64,000 bases of DNA, taken from the NCBI RefSeq assembly GCF_003096075.1, contig NZ_CP015449.1, forward strand, positions 2,969,001 to 3,033,000, written 5' to 3'. Of this stretch, positions 1 through 8,575 are shown in pieces. Origin of the DNA: Dietzia lutea (GTDB lineage Bacteria; Actinomycetota; Actinomycetes; Mycobacteriales; Mycobacteriaceae). The position numbers and the translations under genes were made by a program. The notes beneath the pieces were generated by a model. That model did not search any database. It saw only the letters and a list, made by a program, of their open reading frames with translations, and was not told the DNA's origin. Positions within the stretch are counted from its first letter, which is position 1, and every line of letters starts with the position of its first letter.

Positions 1-217
1 CGATCGTGAACAGGAAGCCGACCACGGAGGCGACCAGCAGAAGGTCGAACAGAACGCCGGTACGTAGCGCACTGCCCAGGGTCACGAGCAGCGCGATGAA
101 CGTCATGAAGCCGAACTCGAGAATCATCGCCTGCGAGCCGATGTCCCGGACGAGCAGGAGCCGCACGACAGCCAGCACCAGCACGATCGTCAGCACCACC
201 AACACGGCCAGTTCCAT
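1..217 (-). CDS. mrpF: MrpF-type antiporter subunit (partial)
   Basis: This is the first 72 codons of a small, very hydrophobic protein; its C-terminus lies beyond the window edge. Two membrane segments are visible, separated by a short loop starting RDIGSQ. It starts inside the stop codon of mrpE (TAATG overlap), so it is translationally coupled and is the fifth gene of the minus-strand Mrp operon. MrpF is a small membrane subunit of the multi-subunit monovalent cation/proton antiporter. The loop departs from the GPT..DR motif seen in the second operon's MrpF at 49987, so the assignment rests on position, size and hydrophobicity. mrpG would be expected just outside the window. Confidence 0.75.
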   Translation of the reverse strand, partial: MELAVLVVLTIVLVLAVVRLLLVRDIGSQAMILEFGFMTFIALLVTLGSALRTGVLFDLLLVASVVGFLFTI

Positions 218-594
218 TACTCCGTCACCTCCGGTGGTTCCTCGACACGAGCGGGTGATCCGATCGCCCGCAGGAACAGCGTCTCCAGCCGGGCCGCGTC
301 CCGACGCACCGTGGCGGCGTCGGCGGCATCCAGCATGTACACCAGCATCCGTCGCGGCTCGGTCTCCACACCCACGCTGACCTGCCGCGGGGAGGACAGC
401 GCGACCAGGCTCGCCAGCACGGCGACGGACCGATCCGTTCGACACCGCAGCGGTACCTCCACCAGGTACGGGGCGAACCGGTGCCGCGGGTTCACCAGGG
501 CCGCCACCAACTTGACGGAGTCCGCCGTCAATCGCCACAGCACGAAACCGACGAGCACGAGCGTGTGCCACGTGCGGAAGAGAAGGCCCCTCAT
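217..594 (-). CDS. mrpE: Na+/H+ antiporter subunit MrpE
   Basis: A 125-residue protein with one or two N-terminal membrane segments (about residues 10-35) and a soluble C-terminal domain with the MrpE pattern of a basic loop followed by a beta-rich region (RRMLVYMLDA near residue 81). It is required for assembly or activity of Mrp antiporters in the cytoplasmic membrane. The start ATG overlaps the mrpD stop (ATGA) and the stop overlaps the mrpF start (TAATG), so it sits in a tightly coupled operon. It lacks the long Ala/Ser/Pro tail carried by the second MrpE at 49220, so the two operons are not recent duplicates. Confidence 0.88.
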   Translation of the reverse strand: MRGLLFRTWHTLVLVGFVLWRLTADSVKLVAALVNPRHRFAPYLVEVPLRCRTDRSVAVLASLVALSSPRQVSVGVETEPRRMLVYMLDAADAATVRRDAARLETLFLRAIGSPARVEEPPEVTE

Positions 595-2081
595 CGACCC
601 GTCACCGCCCCGACGTACGCACCGGTGTCCACGAGCCCGCTCGCCGCTGTGCCACTCAGGGACAGCAGGAACTGCGCACCCAGGCCGAGGCCGATGGTCA
701 CCAGGGCGAGAGTCAGCCCCGGGGCCACCAGCGCACCGCTGATACGGGTCTCGACGCGCACCGGTTCGTTCTTCTCCCCCTCGGGCTCGTGCCGTTCCGA
801 GCGCCAGAACATGCCGTTCCATATCTTCATCATGGACAGCAGGGTGAAGAGGCTGACCGCCACGGCGATGCCCGCGACCAGATACCGGTGCTCCTCCACG
901 GCGGCGCTGACGATGAGGAACTTGGCCACGAACCCGGAGGACGGTGGCAGTCCGGCCAGCGACAACGCCGCCACGACGAAGGCGATAGCGGCCGCCGACT
1001 CTGTTCGGGCCAGACCGGTGACGAGCCGGATGTCGTCCGTTCCGTACCGGGTCTCGACCGCTCCGACGGTGAGGAACAGCGAGGTCTTCACCACGATGTT
1101 GTGGATCATGTAGAAGATCCCGGCGGCCAGCCCCAACTCGCCGAACAGAGCAACCCCGAGCAGGATGTACCCGATCTGGCTGACCATGTGGAAGGACAGG
1201 ATCGAGCGCCCGCGGTTCTGCCCGAGGGCGGCGAGCACGCCGATCACCATGGTCGCCGTCATGACCACGAGGAGGAGCGTGAGAAAGCGCTCGTCGCCGT
1301 CGAACACCACGGCGTAGATCCGATAGATGGCGTAGATCGCGACCTTCGTGTGCAGTCCGGAGAACACCGCGGTGATCGCCGGAGAGGTGAACGGGTAGGT
1401 CTGCGCGAGCCACCCGTGCATCGGCACCACCGACGCCTTCAGCGACAGAGCCACCAGGATCACCCCGGCCCCGATCGCGACGTCCGGGGATTCTCGGGCA
1501 GCGCCGGCGAGGACGCCCAGATTCGTGGTTTCCGCAGATCCGTACACCAGCGCCACCCCGCACAGCAGCAGCATGGACGCGAGCAGGTTGGTGATCAGGA
1601 ACAGTCGTCCGGCCGCTGGTTCGCGCTGTGGCTCGAACATCGCGAGCAGTGCGTACGAGGGCATGAGCATGACCTCGATGAAGACGAACAGGTTGAAGAT
1701 GTCCCCCGTGAGGAGGGCGCCGTAGGTGCCGGCGGACAGGATCAGCAGGAACGGCGCGAACATGGGCCGCGCGCTCTCCCCCGAGGCGACCGCGAAGACG
1801 GCACACATCAGGATGACGAGCGCCGACGTGGTGATCATCAGGGAGCTGAACATGTCCGCGACCAGCGGGATGGCGATGCCCGCCGGCCACAAGCCGACCT
1901 CATGGACGATGACACCCTGCCGCGCCACCGCGGCGGTCAGTCCGATGCCGACCACCAGCATGAGCACCGAGGTGACCAGGAGCAGCCACGCCGACACGAT
2001 GCGTCGGTCCCGGACGAGGACTCCGGTGACTCCGCTGAGCATCGGCGCGACGACGACCAGCGGGAGCAGGATGCCGGTCAT
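591..2081 (-). CDS. mrpD: Na+/H+ antiporter subunit MrpD
   Basis: A 496-residue polytopic membrane protein of the NADH-quinone oxidoreductase ND2/ND4/ND5 (proton_antipo_M) family, normal length for MrpD. The conserved TM5 glutamate lies in FIEVMLMPSYALL and the TM7 lysine in SLKASVVPMHGWL, the residues needed for ion translocation in this family. It overlaps mrpC upstream and mrpE downstream by 4 bases each (ATGA), consistent with coupled translation and a fixed subunit ratio. A paralogue in a separate complete operon is at 47593. Confidence 0.95.
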   Translation of the reverse strand: MTGILLPLVVVAPMLSGVTGVLVRDRRIVSAWLLLVTSVLMLVVGIGLTAAVARQGVIVHEVGLWPAGIAIPLVADMFSSLMITTSALVILMCAVFAVASGESARPMFAPFLLILSAGTYGALLTGDIFNLFVFIEVMLMPSYALLAMFEPQREPAAGRLFLITNLLASMLLLCGVALVYGSAETTNLGVLAGAARESPDVAIGAGVILVALSLKASVVPMHGWLAQTYPFTSPAITAVFSGLHTKVAIYAIYRIYAVVFDGDERFLTLLLVVMTATMVIGVLAALGQNRGRSILSFHMVSQIGYILLGVALFGELGLAAGIFYMIHNIVVKTSLFLTVGAVETRYGTDDIRLVTGLARTESAAAIAFVVAALSLAGLPPSSGFVAKFLIVSAAVEEHRYLVAGIAVAVSLFTLLSMMKIWNGMFWRSERHEPEGEKNEPVRVETRISGALVAPGLTLALVTIGLGLGAQFLLSLSGTAASGLVDTGAYVGAVTGR

Positions 2082-2521
2082 TCGGAGCTCCGCTCGTCGT
2101 CAGGCCCGCCGTCGAGCTCGGTGCCGCTGTCGCTCGTGCCCTTGATCTCGGCCTCGGCCTCGTCCGCCTCCTGCGCGCGCGCCTCCTGCTTCCGATCGGA
2201 GGTGTCCGTCCGGTCGGCGTCGTCGACCGGATCGGCCCGCTGCCCGGCGACCACCAGGGCGAGCATGAAGATGGCCGTGGCCACCGCGATGACGATGGCG
2301 GTCAGCACGAAGGCCTGCGGCAGTGGATCGGCCGTCGCGGCCGGATCACCGATACCGACGATCGGAGTCAGGCGGTAGTCGGTGACCCCGGCGGCGATGA
2401 GGATCAGATTGAAGGCGTGGCTGAGGAGCAGGAAGCCGAAAACGATACGCACCATCTCGCGCTGGAGCATCAGATACAGGCCGCCGGCGGTCAGGACGCC
2501 GATCGCCAGGGACAGAGCCAT
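2078..2521 (-). CDS. mrpC: Na+/H+ antiporter subunit MrpC
   Basis: A 147-residue NuoK-like protein with three membrane helices (about residues 2-22, 27-50 and 68-92), followed by a charged tail of about 50 residues rich in Asp, Glu and Arg. The transmembrane part carries the MrpC pattern LLLSHAFNLILIAAG near residue 31 and a GDPAA.ADPLPQAFVLTAIVI stretch before TM3. The gene lies 3 bases after mrpAB and overlaps mrpD by 4 bases. The acidic C-terminal extension goes beyond the usual core of about 110 residues and is also seen, longer, in the second operon. Confidence 0.93.
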   Translation of the reverse strand: MALSLAIGVLTAGGLYLMLQREMVRIVFGFLLLSHAFNLILIAAGVTDYRLTPIVGIGDPAATADPLPQAFVLTAIVIAVATAIFMLALVVAGQRADPVDDADRTDTSDRKQEARAQEADEAEAEIKGTSDSGTELDGGPDDERSSE

Positions 2522-2524
2522 CGC

Positions 2525-5383
2525 TCACCCACCTCTCTCGGTCGTCTGCTGTTCCCGGACGATCTCGTCGACCTGCTCGCCCGGGTCCGGGACCTCGGTG
2601 CCGGGATTCGGCATGCCCAGGTTGCGGAGCGAGGCGACCACTGTGCCCACCACCACGAGCACGATGCCGACCTCGAAGACGAGAACCGTGGACAGGGTGT
2701 AATCGAGCGCCTCGATTTTCGTGTGCAGCGGGTGGAGGAACGAGCCCCGGAGAAAGCCCAGGGCACCGGCAATGATCGGCAGCACCACGCCCGCGACGAT
2801 CAGCAGCGGGTAGGCGATACGCAGACGCGCGTGCCGCGCCTCGGGAGCACTGAGGTAGACGAGCACCGCCCCCATCGAGGCCACCAGCCCGGCGGTGAAC
2901 CCGTCGCCCGTCATGCTGTGCCCGCGGAGCAGCAGATAACCGGAGAGCAGGCCCAGCACCGGGCCGATGGCCAGCCCTACCACCCGCGGGATCAGCGTGT
3001 TGTCCTCGGCCTGGTCGGTCAGAGTGGCTTCGGCTTTGTAATCGGCCGGTCCGCTGTCGTCCAACGGCACCTCGTGGGCCGGGACGTGCTCCGGGCTCGC
3101 CTCCGCGGCGGGCGCGCCGCGGCGCGAGGTCACGACCGCGACCGCCAGGCCGGCGACGGCGAGGACCACCAACTCCCCGAGAGTGTCCAGCGCACGGAAG
3201 TCGACGAGGATGGTGCTGACCACGTTGGTGCCGCCGGTCTCCTGCTCGGAGTTTTCCAGGAACCACTCGCCGACGTCGGAGCGGTCCCGGCGTCCTGTCA
3301 GGAAGAACGCCGCCAGCGCGGCGATCACACCGCCCGCGACGGCGATGGCGCCGAGCCCGACCCGTCGCCGACGCGTGACGGGGGCGAAATCGCGCGGCAT
3401 GCGGATCAGCGCCACCGCCGCGATGACGGTGGTGAGCACCTCGACCAGGATCTGAGCCAGCGCGAGCTGGGGCGCGCCGAGGACGAAGAACCACAGCGCG
3501 ACGACGAGACCGGCGACGCCGATCAGACCGAGGACCGCCAGCCGGGCCCGGGCGAGGACGCTGCCGACGACGGTGACGACGACGAGTGCGAGCAATGTCC
3601 AGTCCCGCGGCTCCGAGGTGGCGACCCGCTCGGCCGCGTCCCACGGTAGCCAGGTCGCGACCACCGCGAGCGCCACCAGTACGACCACCGGGGCCGCCAC
3701 ATGCCGGGTGGGCTGGTAGCTGGACGTCCACCCTCCGACGGCTTTGCCCGCTCTGATCAGCCCGTGGTACGCGTCATCGAAGACGCCGCTGCCGGTCACC
3801 GGTGCCCGCCGCATCGCGAGCACGTGATGGACCGACCGCCGCAGCAGGATCAGCACCGCGCCGAGCGCGAGCGCCGCCACTGACATCCACAGCTCGGCGT
3901 TGAACCCGTGCCACAGCGCCAGCTCCGGGTCCTTCCGCTCCCCCGAGGTGTCGGCACCGATCTCCTCGAACAGCGGCGTCAACGAACTCACGCCCACCCC
4001 GAGCGCGAGCCCGCCTACGGCCAGCAGTACCGGCCCGGCCAGGAAGGCGGGGCCACCCTCGCGGGGTTCGTCCGTCGCCGACCGGACCGGCCCGTAGAAG
4101 GCCGCCGTGAACCGGAACGCGTAGGCGACGGTCAACGCACTGGTGAGGACGGCGACCCCACCGGTCAGGATGATCCACGGTGCGGGGAGCGAGGCGTGGG
4201 CGAACGCGGCGAAGATCTTCTCCTTGGAAACGAAGCCCATCAGCGGCGGGATGCCCGCCAACGAGGTCGCCCCGAGCACGGCGGCACCCGCGGTGACCGG
4301 CAACCGCCTGCCCATCCCGCGCACCTCGCTCAACGACTTGGCTCCCGCCTCGTGATCGACGATCCCCACCACCATGAACAGCGCCGCTTTGAACAGGGAG
4401 TGCGCGAGCGTGTGCACGGCCGCAGCGATGAGCGCCGACGGGCTGCCGACTCCGATCGCGGCGATGATCAACCCGAGCTGGCTGATCGTGGAGTAGGCGA
4501 GGAGTTCCTTCAGATCGTCGCGGGTCACGGCGATGACCGCGGCGTACAGTGCGGTGACGAGCCCGAATCCGATCAGAAGGATCTGCCACAACGGGTTCTC
4601 GGCGAACGCGGGGCTGAAGCGCAGCAGCAGGAAGACCCCGGCCTTGACCATCGTCGCCGCGTGGAGGTACGCACTGACCGGAGTACTGGCCTCCATCGCG
4701 TCCGGCAGCCAGAAATGGAACGGGAACTGCGCCGACTTGGTCACCGCCGCCGCGACGAGCAACAACGCCACGGCGGTTCCCGTCCCGCCGCTCGCCCAGG
4801 ACGTGTCGGTGAGGATCGCCGTCAGGTCGGTCGTGCCGGTGGCGGACCACAGCACGGCCACCGCCGCCAGCAGGCACATCCCGCCGGCGGCCGTGACGAT
4901 CACCGTTCGCATCGCGGGTCCTGCGGCCGAACTGCCCTCTCGCCCGATCAACAGGAATGAACAGATCGTGGTGAGTTCCCAGAACAGGTACAGCAGCAGG
5001 ATGTCGTCGGCCAACACCACGCCCAACATGCCCAGGGCGAACAGCGTCATCACCGCATAGACGCCGCCCTGCCGCCCCTCCGGGAAGTAGCTGGTACCGT
5101 AGATCTTCACCAGGGCGCCGATCACCAGGACCATCAGCGAGAACATGAGCGCCAGACCGTCGAGGCGCAGCGCGAAGTCGACCCCGAGGTCCGGGATCCA
5201 CTCCACGCGGAAGCTCACGGGTTCGCCCCGCACGATCGCCGGGCTCACCGCCAGCACCGCACCGGTCAGCGCGGTGAAGAGCGCGGCGACGGCCCAGCCC
5301 GCCGACCGGCCCCAGACACGGTCGAGGAACGGCAGCGCTGCGGTGGCGGCGGCCAGGAGGCCCAGCATGATCACGAGGAGCAT
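2525..5383 (-). CDS. mrpA: Na+/H+ antiporter subunit MrpA with fused MrpB domain
   Basis: A 952-residue polytopic protein. The N-terminal about 650 residues are an ND5-like antiporter module with the TM5 glutamate in LFWELTTICSFLLIG and the motif HFWLPDAMEASTPVSAYLHA. The last about 160 residues, after a hydrophilic linker, are an MrpB-type domain (GHSMTGDGFTAGL in place of the usual GHN.PGGGF.GGL). A separate mrpB is therefore absent. First gene of the minus-strand operon. In-frame ATGs lie at 5389 and 5383. The ribosome binding site AGAGGAG abuts the first but is six bases before the second, so I chose 5383. Confidence 0.94.
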   Translation of the reverse strand: MLLVIMLGLLAAATAALPFLDRVWGRSAGWAVAALFTALTGAVLAVSPAIVRGEPVSFRVEWIPDLGVDFALRLDGLALMFSLMVLVIGALVKIYGTSYFPEGRQGGVYAVMTLFALGMLGVVLADDILLLYLFWELTTICSFLLIGREGSSAAGPAMRTVIVTAAGGMCLLAAVAVLWSATGTTDLTAILTDTSWASGGTGTAVALLLVAAAVTKSAQFPFHFWLPDAMEASTPVSAYLHAATMVKAGVFLLLRFSPAFAENPLWQILLIGFGLVTALYAAVIAVTRDDLKELLAYSTISQLGLIIAAIGVGSPSALIAAAVHTLAHSLFKAALFMVVGIVDHEAGAKSLSEVRGMGRRLPVTAGAAVLGATSLAGIPPLMGFVSKEKIFAAFAHASLPAPWIILTGGVAVLTSALTVAYAFRFTAAFYGPVRSATDEPREGGPAFLAGPVLLAVGGLALGVGVSSLTPLFEEIGADTSGERKDPELALWHGFNAELWMSVAALALGAVLILLRRSVHHVLAMRRAPVTGSGVFDDAYHGLIRAGKAVGGWTSSYQPTRHVAAPVVVLVALAVVATWLPWDAAERVATSEPRDWTLLALVVVTVVGSVLARARLAVLGLIGVAGLVVALWFFVLGAPQLALAQILVEVLTTVIAAVALIRMPRDFAPVTRRRRVGLGAIAVAGGVIAALAAFFLTGRRDRSDVGEWFLENSEQETGGTNVVSTILVDFRALDTLGELVVLAVAGLAVAVVTSRRGAPAAEASPEHVPAHEVPLDDSGPADYKAEATLTDQAEDNTLIPRVVGLAIGPVLGLLSGYLLLRGHSMTGDGFTAGLVASMGAVLVYLSAPEARHARLRIAYPLLIVAGVVLPIIAGALGFLRGSFLHPLHTKIEALDYTLSTVLVFEVGIVLVVVGTVVASLRNLGMPNPGTEVPDPGEQVDEIVREQQTTERGG

Positions 5384-5798
5384 CGGCATCTCCTCTGACC
5401 GGGGCGGACCGCAGGATCGACGGATGCGGCGTGGTTGGCCATAGTCGACGTCGTCATCCGGCTTTACCGGATCGGCCGCCGGAATCGCAGCACTGTGATG
5501 CCCGGAGTGAGGGCGTCGGTCGGGTGGCGATTCTGTCGGATCTCGTCATCACTCACTCCGTACGGGTCGGGGTCTGGCGGCCCGCATCGGTCCGTCGCCA
5601 GGGCATCTCGCTCGTTGCGGCCGAGGCTACGTAAGCGTGGGCCGGGCTACAACCACACGAGCGGACGCACCAGAGGCGCCCGCGGAGACGCTCCGCCCCG
5701 CATACGGAGGTCACGACAGGATCCGCACGTACTCCTCGTACCCCGGACCCGCCCGTCCCTCGCTTGCTCGAGCGGGAGAGCAGGCCGGCCGCCGGAAG
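5384..5798. other. Intergenic: mrp operon promoter region and deoC 3' flank
   Basis: About 415 bases with no convincing gene. It must hold the promoter of the minus-strand mrp operon and the 3' end signals of deoC. An imperfect inverted repeat (CGGAGTGAG near 5500 and CACTCACTCCG near 5550) is the only structure seen. No tRNA or riboswitch fold was recognised. Confidence 0.5.
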
Positions 5799-6497
5799 CT
5801 ACTCGGAGAAGCCCTCCAGCACCGCGCGGCTGCCGCTGAGGCCGAGCCGGGTGGCGCCGGCGGCGATCATCGCGCGGGCGGTGTCGGCGTCGCGGATCCC
5901 GCCGGACGCCTTGATGCCCAGCTTCCCGCCCACCGCGCGGTGCATCGCCTCGACCGCGCGCACGCTCGCGCCGCCGGCGGGGTGGAAGCCGGTGGAGGTC
6001 TTGACGAAGTCGGCGCCCGCGCGCGCGACGGCGTGGCACAGGGCCTCGATCCGCTCGTCCCCCGCCTCATCGCCCAGCGCCTTGTGGATGGCGGCGGTCT
6101 CGAGGATCACCTTGATCACCACCGGCGGCGGCACGGCATCCCGCATCGCCAGCACGTCGGCCATCACCTCGTCGACGAGGCCCGCGATGGCGGCGCCCAC
6201 ATCGATCACCATGTCCACCTCACGGGCGCCCTGGTCCACCGCGAGCCGGCCCTCCATGGCCTTGACCAGCGAGTGGTGCTTGCCGGACGGGAAACCCGCG
6301 ACCGTGGCGACGATCTGCTGGTCGGGCCGCACCGGCAGCATCGCCGGGCTCACGCACACGGCCTTGACGCCCAGCTCGCGGGCCTCGTCGAGGCAGGCCT
6401 GTACGTCCTCGCGGGACGCGTCGGGGGAGAGCAGGGTGTGGTCGATCATCGAGGCGACGCGGGCGCGGGTGAGCTGAGCGGTCGGAGTGGCGTCCAT
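5799..6497 (-). CDS. deoC: Deoxyribose-phosphate aldolase
   Basis: A 232-residue class I aldolase that cleaves 2-deoxyribose 5-phosphate to glyceraldehyde 3-phosphate and acetaldehyde in deoxynucleoside catabolism. The Schiff-base lysine is K166 in [11 protein letters not shown], the second conserved lysine is K196 in [10 protein letters not shown], and the acid D99 is in MVIDVGA. Length fits the family. I chose the ATG at 6497, since the longer frame adds a non-conserved segment that would overlap the divergent purU promoter. It is divergent from purU with only about 50 bases between starts. In mycobacteria deoC lies near hbhA in the same way. Confidence 0.95.
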   Translation of the reverse strand: MDATPTAQLTRARVASMIDHTLLSPDASREDVQACLDEARELGVKAVCVSPAMLPVRPDQQIVATVAGFPSGKHHSLVKAMEGRLAVDQGAREVDMVIDVGAAIAGLVDEVMADVLAMRDAVPPPVVIKVILETAAIHKALGDEAGDERIEALCHAVARAGADFVKTSTGFHPAGGASVRAVEAMHRAVGGKLGIKASGGIRDADTARAMIAAGATRLGLSGSRAVLEGFSE

Positions 6498-6550
6498 GCA
6501 GGCCAGCCTAGCGGGAGCGGCCGATGCCCCTGGTGGCACAATGGACACCC

Positions 6551-7417
6551 ATGTCACGACGCTTCGTCCTCACGCTGGGCTGCCCCGACCGCATCGGTAT
6601 CGTCGCCCGGATCGCCACCTTTCTCGCCGAACTGGGCGGGACCATCATGGAGGCGGCGTACCACGCGGACGAGGACACCGGCTGGTTCTTTACCCGCCAG
6701 TCCGTCGACGCCGAATCGATCGGCATGGAGATCGACGAACTCCGCCGTCGCTTCGAGCGGGTGGCCGGCGAGCTGGGACCGGAGGCCGACTGGCAGATCT
6801 CCGACTCGTCCGAGCCGAAGGACGTCGTCATCCTCGTGTCCAAGGAGGGCCACTGCCTCCACGACCTGCTGGGACGGGTCGAGGGCGGTGACTACCCCGC
6901 CCGCATCCGCGCGGTGGTCGGCAACCACGACACCCTGCGGGGAATGGCCGAGGCGCACGGAGTGCCGTTCCACCACGTGCCGTTCCCGGCCGACCCCGCC
7001 GAGCGGGGCCCGGCGTTCGAGCAGGTCGCGGGACTCATCGACGACATCGACCCGCACGCGATCGTCCTGGCCCGTTTCATGCAGGTCCTGCCGGACGACC
7101 TGTGCACACGGTGGGCCGGCCGAGCGATCAACATCCACCACAGCTTCCTGCCCAGCTTCGTCGGCGCCCGCCCGTACCACCAGGCGCACGTGCGGGGTGT
7201 GAAGCTCATCGGCGCGACGTGCCACTACGTGACGGCCGACCTCGACGAGGGGCCGATCATCGAGCAGGACGTCATCCGGGTGGACCACACGGCGACGGTG
7301 AAGGACATGGTGCGGCAGGGCCGCGACGCGGAGAAGCTGGTGCTGGCCCGCGGCCTGCGCTGGCACCTGGAGGACCGGGTCCTGGTGCACGGTGCCCGGA
7401 CCGTCGTGTTCACCTAG
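6551..7417 (+). CDS. purU: Formyltetrahydrofolate deformylase
   Basis: A 288-residue protein with an N-terminal ACT domain (about residues 5-80) and a C-terminal formyltransferase fold. It hydrolyses 10-formyl-tetrahydrofolate to formate and tetrahydrofolate, balancing one-carbon pools and supplying formate for purine synthesis. The catalytic Asn-His pair is in INIHHSFLP and the Asp in [10 protein letters not shown], with the typical GARPYHQAH and GATCHYVT stretches. The ATG at 6551 gives the standard ACT start ([16 protein letters not shown]). Convergent with the MerR gene, with about 25 bases between stops. Confidence 0.96.
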   Translation: MSRRFVLTLGCPDRIGIVARIATFLAELGGTIMEAAYHADEDTGWFFTRQSVDAESIGMEIDELRRRFERVAGELGPEADWQISDSSEPKDVVILVSKEGHCLHDLLGRVEGGDYPARIRAVVGNHDTLRGMAEAHGVPFHHVPFPADPAERGPAFEQVAGLIDDIDPHAIVLARFMQVLPDDLCTRWAGRAINIHHSFLPSFVGARPYHQAHVRGVKLIGATCHYVTADLDEGPIIEQDVIRVDHTATVKDMVRQGRDAEKLVLARGLRWHLEDRVLVHGARTVVFT

Positions 7418-7442
7418 GCCGACCGATCGGGGCTCGTGTCGC

Positions 7443-8153
7443 TCAGCTCCTGGGGAAGCCGTGCCTGTCGGCGAGAAGCGTCTGGGCGGCGGACAGGAAG
7501 ATGAGTCGGGCGGCCGCGCCGGCGCGCGGCAGGATGCCGGTCACCCGCCTGACGATGGTCGACTGGTCCATCCCGGCGTCCCTCATGGTCTGCACGAGCA
7601 CATCGATCGCCTCGGCCGCGGTGCTCTGCCCGCCCATGAACTGGTGGCCGATCTTGTCGATCCCCTCCTGGCCGACCCCGAGCACGATCAGCTCGCGGAA
7701 CAGCTCCAGCATGTAGCGGTCGGCGAAGAAGTGGTCCGCCGCGGCCGAATCGCTGACCAGGCCGATCGACTCGCCCCGGTCGAGCAGGTGCTCCGGTAGT
7801 TCGAACCCGGCGACCGCGTCCACTCCCCCTCGCGGCAGGCGCCGGCGTCCGCCGTTGGAGCGGCGTGTGGGCCGGACGGCTTCCAGCTCGAGCAATTCCG
7901 TGAGCGTGAAGCCGTGCCGCTCGGCGATGAACAGCTCCTCGATGGTGGCGAAGGTGTAGCCGCGGTCGAGGAGACGTAGGATCTGCGCGAGCCGCCGCTT
8001 GTGGTCCGGCCCGTAGAAGGCGGTGCGTCCGCGGCGAACGGGCGGGGGCAGCAGACCGCGCTCCTGGTAGACGCGGATGTTGCGCACGGTGGTGCCGGAG
8101 TCCTCGGCCAGTTCCTCGATCCGCTGCAGCGGCCCGGCCTCCGGCGTCTTCAC
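7443..8153 (-). CDS. MerR-family transcriptional regulator
   Basis: A 236-residue regulator with an N-terminal winged helix (about residues 8-80, including VRNIRVYQERGLLPPP and FYGPDHKRRLAQILRLLDRGYTFATI) typical of MerR proteins. The C-terminal about 130 residues are helical and do not match metal- or drug-binding MerR members; no cysteine ligand cluster is visible. The start GTG overlaps the stop of the upstream DUF2516 gene (GTGA), so the two are co-translated. The effector and targets cannot be read from the sequence. Confidence 0.88.
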   Translation of the reverse strand: MKTPEAGPLQRIEELAEDSGTTVRNIRVYQERGLLPPPVRRGRTAFYGPDHKRRLAQILRLLDRGYTFATIEELFIAERHGFTLTELLELEAVRPTRRSNGGRRRLPRGGVDAVAGFELPEHLLDRGESIGLVSDSAAADHFFADRYMLELFRELIVLGVGQEGIDKIGHQFMGGQSTAAEAIDVLVQTMRDAGMDQSTIVRRVTGILPRAGAAARLIFLSAAQTLLADRHGFPRS

Positions 8154-8431
8154 CTGCGTCGACCGCCGACCGCGGGACGCACGTCGGCGAAGAACACGCC
8201 CACGGCGACCATCGCGATGATGCCGAGGAAGCCGAGCGGCCGGATGGCGAAGAGCAGGGCGGCGACGGCACAGATGGCGATCCAGGCCGGCTTCGGCCAC
8301 TTCCCCTCGACGGAGTAGGCCGAGGCGGGCGGCAGCGCGGCCAGCACGAGCCCGACCAGCGCCCACACGACGAGCGCGCCCTGGATGATGAGCTGGACAG
8401 TTCCCCACGTGCCGGTAAGCGTGTCAATCAC
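8150..8431 (-). CDS. DUF2516 small membrane protein
   Basis: A 93-residue protein with an N-terminal helix (VQLIIQGALVVWALVGLVLAAL region), a conserved GKWPKPAWIAI loop and two further hydrophobic segments. This is the DUF2516 pattern found in mycobacteria just downstream of hbhA (Rv0476). I chose the GTG at 8431 by comparison with the short N-terminus of the family; a GTG at 8467 would add 12 residues. It overlaps the MerR gene by 4 bases. Function unknown; the conserved link to hbhA suggests a cell-envelope role. Confidence 0.82.
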   Translation of the reverse strand: MIDTLTGTWGTVQLIIQGALVVWALVGLVLAALPPASAYSVEGKWPKPAWIAICAVAALLFAIRPLGFLGIIAMVAVGVFFADVRPAVGGRRR

Positions 8432-8500
8432 GGGTCCCAGTGTAGTGGCCGGGTCGGACACGACCACGTGGCGATGTTCACGCCCATCCGAACGAGCGAC

Positions 8501-8534
8501 GCCCCGGCCGACTCCCGAGGGAGCGGGCCGGGGC
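8501..8534 (-). terminator. Hairpin after hbhA-like gene
   Basis: Nine-base arms (GCCCCGGCC and GGCCGGGGC) with an inner CTCCC/GGGAG pairing form a very stable stem 42 bases beyond the stop of the hbhA-like gene and before the DUF2516 start. There is no clear U tract, as is common in this GC range. Confidence 0.6.
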
Positions 8535-8575
8535 GGGCGATGACTATCGCGACCGGGCGCGTGTGCCTATCGGCG

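Noticed and set aside
2525-3080. Missing mrpB gene
   Set aside because: The MrpB domain is fused to the C-terminus of MrpA in both operons, so nothing is missing.
5640-5798. Possible tRNA or structured RNA near the deoC 3' end
   Set aside because: No cloverleaf with a T-loop GTTCGA-type arm could be built, only short fortuitous stems.
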